From CADEDV01 sp036374495 (GTDB taxonomy: Bacteria; Bacteroidota; Bacteroidia; Chitinophagales; Chitinophagaceae), in assembly GCA_965652975.1 (NCBI GenBank), contig CBFGYO010000138.1, positions 1-10,748 on the forward strand: a stretch of DNA of 10,748 nt, written 5' to 3'. The position numbers and the translations under genes are program-made. Position 1 is the first letter of the stretch, and each line of letters begins with the position of its first letter. Under the pieces are notes generated by a model. It did no database searches and was not told where the DNA came from. It saw only the letters and a program-made list of their open reading frames with translations. Of the stretch, positions 7,610-10,748 are shown in pieces.

Positions 7610-7684
7610 CAGATTAACAACCATTATAACGTCGCGGAATGGGACGGGTGGTCTGCGGTTTTAACAAGATGTTGCCGGATCCTG

Positions 7685-7714
7685 TTTTTTAACGTAGGAT
7701 TTAAAGTAAATTTG
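7685..7714 (+). promoter_or_regulatory. Candidate promoter of the DUF4476-like gene
   Basis: TAAATTTG at 7707-7714 is a perfect match to the Bacteroidota -7 consensus TAnnTTTG and lies 23 nt before the ATG. The upstream element is only TTT (7685-7687, 19-nt spacer) within a run of six T, so the -33 box is weak. Confidence 0.5.
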
Positions 7715-7737
7715 TAGAGGTCCCTAACAGCCCGAAA

Positions 7738-9195
7738 ATGATTAAACTACTTCTGTGTTCCCTGTTTGCATTTGGCTATATGGAAGCCAACTCGCAAAAG
7801 CTATATTTTATTTACCTGCAGTCGGAGCAGGAGCAGCCATTTTTTGTAAAACTCGATGAGAAAATTCATAGTTCATCGGCTTCAGGTTTCCTGATTCTTT
7901 CCCGGCTTCATGACAGCACTTACAATTTTAGTATCGGTTTCCCTGCGCAGAAGTGGACAGAGCAGAGATTTTCTGTCACGATCGCTTCAAAGGATCACGG
8001 TTTTATATTGAAAAATTTTGGAGAAAAGGGGTGGGGCTTATTTGATATTCAAACAATGGCGGTGAAAATGGCATTACCGTCGGGAAATAAAGACGGGACC
8101 ATACGAACCGAAAAAAAAGAAGTGTCCGCCTTTACGGATATTTTGGCCAGGGCCGCCGATGATCCTTCATTGCGGGAGAAAACAATTACTGTTGCAAAAA
8201 AGGAAGAGCCAAAGGCAGTAGAGCCTCAACAGGCAGTGGTGAAAGTGGATGTGCCAAAACAAACTGTTCCTGAACCACCTGCCAGTAAACCCACAATAAC
8301 GGAAACGCCGAAGGACGTAGTAATTGATAAACAGGCTGAACAAGTTGAAAAGTCAACCGTCAAAAACGATCCTGTTACAACACAACCTAAGTCGAATGCA
8401 ATACCGGTTCCCGCTAATACAGGAAAAGTTGAAGACAAGGTGGCGGATACAAAAGAACCAGTTATTGATAGCGAAAAGTCAACAGCAATTGCGGTCAATG
8501 ATTCCCAACCAAGTAAACCGGTTGTAAAAACAGAAACTTTCGAAAAGCAATCAGCACCTGTGCAGTCGTCGCCTGAGGTAAAAGAGGCATCGACAACCGG
8601 TGCGCCAACGGACCTATATAAGCGATCCCAGGTAACGAAGAATAAGGAACTATCAACAGATGAGGGAGTGAGTATTGTTTTTATTGATGATGCAGGTAAC
8701 GGATCGCCTGATACGATTAATATTATCATTCCCAATTCCAAATCAGTAATTGTCGCGGCAAAGGAAACACCTGCGGATCAGAAAAAATTTCTCGATATTA
8801 ACACGGACGTTCCCAAGGAGAATACAAATGCTGATGTACATAAAGATGCAGCAACTACTGTAGCTAAAGAAACTGCGTCAAAGCCTCCTGTAAAAAACAA
8901 TTGTAAAGCAATTGCTACTGATAATGATTTTTTGAAGCTGCGTAAAAAAATGGTTTCTGAAACCGATGACGATGATATGGTAGATGAAGCACGCAAGTAT
9001 TTTAAAACGATGTGTTTTACCACTGCGCAGGTAAAAAATCTCGGTGTATTGTTTCTTGATGATCTTGGTAAGTACAAGTTCTTCGATATGGCCTATGTCT
9101 TCGTTTCCGACCTTGACAACTTTCCTTCTCTCCAGTCGGAACTTAAGAATGAATACTACATTAATAGGTTTAGAGCCATCCTTGGCGGGAAGTAG
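7738..9195 (+). CDS. Exported protein with low-complexity linker and DUF4476-like C-terminus
   Basis: A 485-residue protein with three visible parts. Residues 1-20 are a signal peptide ending ANSQ. Residues 21-112 form a compact, probably beta-rich N-terminal domain (KLYFIYLQSEQEQPFFVKL, SSSASGFLILSRL, NFGEKGWGLFD). Residues 120-385 are a disordered Pro/Lys/Thr/Val/Glu-rich linker, interrupted at about 307-333 by a hydrophobic strand pair (GVSIVFIDDAGNG, DTINIIIP). Residues 394-485 are a helical domain with FLKLRKKMVSETDDDDMVDEARKYF, CFTTAQVKNLGVLF and KYKFFDMAYVFVSDLDNF, resembling DUF4476, a Bacteroidota family of unknown function. The domain name rests on recalled resemblance, not a search. 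The start is supported by the signal peptide and an upstream -7 box. It is monocistronic in appearance. A scaffold or adaptor role at the envelope is a guess from the layout. Confidence 0.85.
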   Translation: MIKLLLCSLFAFGYMEANSQKLYFIYLQSEQEQPFFVKLDEKIHSSSASGFLILSRLHDSTYNFSIGFPAQKWTEQRFSVTIASKDHGFILKNFGEKGWGLFDIQTMAVKMALPSGNKDGTIRTEKKEVSAFTDILARAADDPSLREKTITVAKKEEPKAVEPQQAVVKVDVPKQTVPEPPASKPTITETPKDVVIDKQAEQVEKSTVKNDPVTTQPKSNAIPVPANTGKVEDKVADTKEPVIDSEKSTAIAVNDSQPSKPVVKTETFEKQSAPVQSSPEVKEASTTGAPTDLYKRSQVTKNKELSTDEGVSIVFIDDAGNGSPDTINIIIPNSKSVIVAAKETPADQKKFLDINTDVPKENTNADVHKDAATTVAKETASKPPVKNNCKAIATDNDFLKLRKKMVSETDDDDMVDEARKYFKTMCFTTAQVKNLGVLFLDDLGKYKFFDMAYVFVSDLDNFPSLQSELKNEYYINRFRAILGGK

Positions 9196-9414
9196 ATAAA
9201 AGATAAAAACTAAAAGATAAAAGATAAAAGATTAAAGTTTTCATCCGACTATTCTGCTCTTAATCTTAAATATCGGTTTCGGTTGTTCAAGTTAGCTTCC
9301 ATTTATCTTTTACTTTTCTCACTGCTCTATCTTTTTTCAATAATTTTATTTATCACTTAGTTTCGGTTCTTCTACCTGAAACAACTTTTATCTTTTAACT
9401 TTTATCTTTTATCT
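9194..9414. repeat. Wide inverted repeat of AAAAGAT heptads flanking a non-coding stretch
   Basis: The left arm (9194-9230), which includes the last two bases of the preceding stop codon, is a tandem run of heptads of the form AAAAGAT and one variant AAAAACT. The right arm (9383-9414) is a reverse-complement run (CTTTTAT / CTTTTAA). The arms pair over about 28 bp with two mismatches, enclosing about 150 nt. A third, degenerate T-rich copy is at 9301-9318. The enclosed stretch has no open reading frame or recognisable RNA; it holds two copies of GTTTCGGTT (9276-9284 and 9360-9368). The right arm ends 5 nt before the truA start, so it forms the immediate 5' leader of truA. The same heptads build the palindrome at 4981-5064. 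Confidence 0.75.
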
Positions 9415-9419
9415 AAAAC

Positions 9420-10160
9420 ATGCGCTATTTCCTCGAACTAAGTTACAAAGGCACCAACTACAGCGGTTTTCAATCGCAGGAAAATGCCAATACGGTACAG
9501 GCGGAGGTGGAGCGTGCTTTTGCGGTATTGCAGCGAGAGGAAGTATTGATGACGGGTTCGTCCAGGACAGATGCGGGGGTGCACGCATTGCAGAATTATT
9601 TTCATTTTGATTATGCGGCTTTGATACATCCCCAGTTTGTATATAAGATGAATGCGATCCTTCCGGCAGATATCGTGGTAAAAAGGTTGTTGTTGGTGGG
9701 GGAAGAGCGTCATTGTAGGTTCGATGCGGTAAGTCGCGAGTACAGGTATTATATCTACCGGTCCAAGGATCCTTTCTTGCGTGACAGGGCGTTCTACTTT
9801 CCTTATAAGCTGGCAATAGAGCGCATGCAGGAGGCGGCTTCGGTATTAATGGAGTATAGGGATTTTACTTCTTTTTCAAAACGCAATACCCAGGTAAAGA
9901 CATTTGAATGCAGTATAATGGTGAGTGAGTGGATAAGGGAAGGGAGTTGTTGGGTGTACCGGGTAAAGGCCGACCGTTTTTTGCGGGGCATGGTTCGGGC
10001 GTTGACGGCTACCATGCTTAAAATCGGGAGGGAGAAGATGGATTTGTCGGATTTCAGGGGCATTATTGAGGCAAGGGATTGTACCCGCGCGAGTTTTGCG
10101 GTGCCGGCGCAGGGCTTGTTTTTAATGGGTGTGGAGTATCCGGAAGGGGTGATTAGTTAG
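9420..10160 (+). CDS. truA: tRNA pseudouridine synthase A
   Basis: Converts uridines 38-40 in the anticodon arm of tRNAs to pseudouridine in the cytoplasm. The 246-residue length is normal for the family. Visible motifs are LSYKGTNYSGFQSQ (7-20), the catalytic loop SSRTDAGVHALQNYFHFD with Asp51 as the nucleophile, RFDAVSREYRYYIYR (100-114) with the conserved tyrosine region, FTSFSKRN (149-156), the RFLRGMVRALTATMLKIG segment (186-203) and the C-terminal PAQGLFLMGVEYP (229-241). All expected active-site parts are present. The ATG at 9420 places the family start MRYFLELSYKG correctly. It stands alone behind the heptad-repeat region and 80 nt ahead of the first rRNA promoter. No clear promoter was found; TAATTTTA at 9341-9348 is a weak -7 candidate without a -33 partner. 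Confidence 0.97.
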   Translation: MRYFLELSYKGTNYSGFQSQENANTVQAEVERAFAVLQREEVLMTGSSRTDAGVHALQNYFHFDYAALIHPQFVYKMNAILPADIVVKRLLLVGEERHCRFDAVSREYRYYIYRSKDPFLRDRAFYFPYKLAIERMQEAASVLMEYRDFTSFSKRNTQVKTFECSIMVSEWIREGSCWVYRVKADRFLRGMVRALTATMLKIGREKMDLSDFRGIIEARDCTRASFAVPAQGLFLMGVEYPEGVIS

Positions 10161-10240
10161 TGGTGAGGATTTTTTTCTGGGCTGAAACCCTTGATACAGG
10201 CTCATTTGGTTGATTTTATGATTTTTATTAGGAAAAAAGA

Positions 10241-10271
10241 TTTGGCGAGAACTACATCACCCTTATCTTTG
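10241..10271 (+). promoter_or_regulatory. rRNA promoter P1
   Basis: TTTG (10241-10244) and TATCTTTG (10264-10271) are separated by exactly 19 nt, a full match to the Bacteroidota -33/-7 consensus. An A-rich tract (10233-10238) precedes it, which could act like an UP element. The -7 box lies in the extended sequence CCCTTATCTTTGC, which recurs with one base change in P2 and P3. It is the most distal of three tandem promoters ahead of the 16S gene. Confidence 0.85.
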
Positions 10272-10275
10272 CACC

Positions 10276-10294
10276 CCGCTTCGAAAAAAGGCGG
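10276..10294 (+). other. Hairpin H1 at the expected transcript start of P1
   Basis: CCGC (10276-10279) pairs with GCGG (10291-10294), with possible inner U-G and U-A pairs and an A-rich loop. It begins 4 nt beyond the -7 box, so it would sit at or very near the 5' end of the P1 transcript. Equivalent hairpins of different sequence follow P2 and P3. Confidence 0.65.
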
Positions 10295-10297
10295 TTA

Positions 10298-10315
10298 GTT
10301 CTCTGAAAATTGTGG
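10298..10315 (+). promoter_or_regulatory. boxA-like element after P1
   Basis: GTTCTCTGAAAATTGTGG matches the element at 10578-10594 at 13 of the first 17 positions. Both resemble the GTTCTTTGA-type sequence I recall upstream of 16S in Bacteroidota rRNA leaders, comparable in position to boxA of rRNA antitermination. The order hairpin then boxA-like sequence recalls boxB-boxA of E. coli leaders. Function is inferred. Confidence 0.45.
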
Positions 10316-10356
10316 ATACACTGTGAGGCAAATGTGAACAAAAGCGAGCCTAAAAA

Positions 10357-10387
10357 TTTGCTGGTAAAAATTGATCCCTTACCTTTG
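10357..10387 (+). promoter_or_regulatory. rRNA promoter P2
   Basis: TTTG (10357-10360), preceded by an A5 tract, and TACCTTTG (10380-10387) are separated by 19 nt as in P1. The extended -7 region is CCCTTACCTTTGC, identical to that of P3. The -7 box lies 116 nt downstream of that of P1. Confidence 0.85.
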
Positions 10388-10391
10388 CCGT

Positions 10392-10408
10392 CCGTCTTTA
10401 AAAAACGG
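10392..10408 (+). other. Hairpin H2 at the expected transcript start of P2
   Basis: CCGT (10392-10395) pairs with ACGG (10405-10408), extendable by a flanking U-G pair (10391 with 10409), around an A-rich loop. It starts 4 nt beyond the -7 box, the same offset as H1 and H3. A GTTCT follows at 10414-10418. Confidence 0.6.
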
Positions 10409-10482
10409 GAACAGTTCTTCACAAAACAAATTGATTTTCACGCCAAAGGATTCAAAAAATTTTGTAAAAAGTCGAAGAAAAA

Positions 10483-10513
10483 TTTGGTAGAAATAAAATG
10501 GCCCTTACCTTTG
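10483..10513 (+). promoter_or_regulatory. rRNA promoter P3
   Basis: TTTG (10483-10486), preceded by an A-rich tract, and TACCTTTG (10506-10513) are separated by 19 nt. The extended -7 region CCCTTACCTTTGC is the same as in P2. It is the promoter nearest the 16S gene, about 205 nt upstream of the mature 5' end. Confidence 0.87.
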
Positions 10514-10517
10514 CACT

Positions 10518-10534
10518 CCCGTTCAAAAAACGGG
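10518..10534 (+). other. Hairpin H3 at the expected transcript start of P3
   Basis: CCCGTT (10518-10523) pairs with AACGGG (10529-10534) around a CAAAA loop. It starts 4 nt beyond the -7 box, as in the other two modules. It is the most stable-looking of the three, and a GTTCT follows at 10538-10542. Confidence 0.65.
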
Positions 10535-10538
10535 GTTG

Positions 10539-10559
10539 TTCTTAGAGTCTCTCTAAGAA
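10539..10559 (+). other. Perfect 9-bp leader hairpin
   Basis: TTCTTAGAG (10539-10547) pairs perfectly with CTCTAAGAA (10551-10559) around a TCT loop. It takes up most of the GTTCT element that follows H3, so in RNA the element would be base-paired rather than free. No T-tract follows, so it is unlikely to be a terminator. Confidence 0.6.
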
Positions 10560-10577
10560 GAAAAAGTAGAGCCGAAA

Positions 10578-10594
10578 GATCTTTGAAAGTTGGG
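10578..10594 (+). promoter_or_regulatory. boxA-like element in the 16S leader
   Basis: GATCTTTGAAAGTTGGG lies about 130-145 nt upstream of the mature 16S 5' end. It resembles the boxA-type sequence of Bacteroidota rRNA leaders and the copy at 10298-10315. Likely part of rRNA antitermination or processing; inference from position and resemblance. Confidence 0.45.
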
Positions 10595-10638
10595 AAACAA
10601 TAGCACTGTCTTTAGATTATTCTAAGGACAAACAATAG
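10595..10638 (+). other. Leader hairpin flanked by a 9-nt direct repeat
   Basis: TGTCTTTAGA (10607-10616) pairs with TCTAAGGACA (10621-10630) in a 10-bp stem with one U-G pair and a TTAT loop. AAACAATAG occurs at 10595-10603 and again at 10630-10638 on either side. A further imperfect stem follows (GTCAA 10643-10647 with TTGAC 10666-10670; CTAAAT 10649-10654 with ATTTAG 10658-10663). These may be rRNA precursor processing structures. Confidence 0.5.
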
Positions 10639-10720
10639 GTAAGTCAAGCTAAATACAATTTAGATTTGACACGTTAATTTTCTCTTGAGAATTTTATACT
10701 GTCAGTATCAAACATCATTT

Positions 10721-10748
10721 ACAATGGAGAGTTTGATCCTGGCTCAGG
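10721..10748 (+). rRNA. rrs: 16S ribosomal RNA, 5' end only
   Basis: The sequence AGAGTTTGATCCTGGCTCAG at 10728-10747 is the near-universal 5' segment of bacterial 16S rRNA (E. coli positions 8-27). This places the mature 5' end at about 10721. Only the first 28 nt are in the window. The three tandem promoters, hairpins and boxA-like element upstream are its leader. Confidence 0.95.

Noticed and set aside
7664..7690. Terminator-like sequence (ACAAGAT / ATCCTGT followed by six T)
   Set aside because: The stem has a mismatch and is AT-rich, and it sits between divergent genes where no transcript needs to end; the T run more likely belongs to the promoter region of the next gene.
9341..9348. 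TAATTTTA as a truA promoter -7 box
   Set aside because: No TTG at a suitable distance upstream and the region is generally A/T-rich, so a chance match is likely.
10179..10190. GGG-CTGAAA-CCC hairpin after truA as a terminator
   Set aside because: Only three base pairs and no T-tract after it.
10310..10603. 97-residue open frame on the plus strand just before the 16S gene
   Set aside because: It runs straight through promoters P2 and P3 and the leader hairpins, has Lys-rich composition from A-rich DNA and no recognisable domain.

Overview
The window looks like a chromosomal segment of a Bacteroidota bacterium, most likely class Chitinophagia (inference). The evidence is as follows. Several genes are preceded by the Bacteroidota-type promoter, a -33 TTG/TTTG element and a -7 TAnnTTTG element. 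Exported proteins carry Bacteroidota-style signal peptides and lipoprotein signals. A protein resembling the Bacteroidota DUF4476 family is present. At the right edge the sequence enters the 5' end of a 16S rRNA gene. No mobile element, phage gene, CRISPR array or tRNA gene was seen.

Left part (1-2955): the 3' part of phosphoglycerate kinase (pgk, cut by the window edge) is followed by a long imperfect hairpin built from an 8-nt repeat. Next come a small lipoprotein of unknown function and, converging on it with only 2 nt between the stop codons, a PQQ-type glucose/sorbosone dehydrogenase-like lipoprotein.

Middle part (3071-7583): a compact three-gene operon encodes LemA, a cytosolic TPM-domain protein with a GTG start, and a secreted membrane-anchored TPM-domain protein with a glycine-rich tail. 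The second and third genes overlap by 4 nt. The operon converges on a large secreted M1-family zinc aminopeptidase. Between them lies a near-perfect palindrome, probably a bidirectional terminator, with arms made of an AAAAGAT-type heptad repeat.

Right part (7738-10748): an exported protein with a long Pro/Lys/Thr/Val-rich linker and a DUF4476-like C-terminus is followed by a non-coding stretch bordered by the same heptad repeats, now as a wide inverted repeat. Then comes truA (tRNA pseudouridine synthase A). The last 560 nt before the 16S rRNA hold no credible gene. They hold three tandem rRNA promoters with the same 19-nt spacer, a small sequence-covarying hairpin 4 nt beyond each -7 box, and a following GTTCT element that in one case extends into a boxA-like sequence. 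Further leader hairpins and a second boxA-like element lie just upstream of the 16S gene.

Most protein genes are ordinary housekeeping or envelope genes. The most notable structure is the modular rRNA promoter/leader array at 10241-10670. The intergenic short-period inverted repeats come second.
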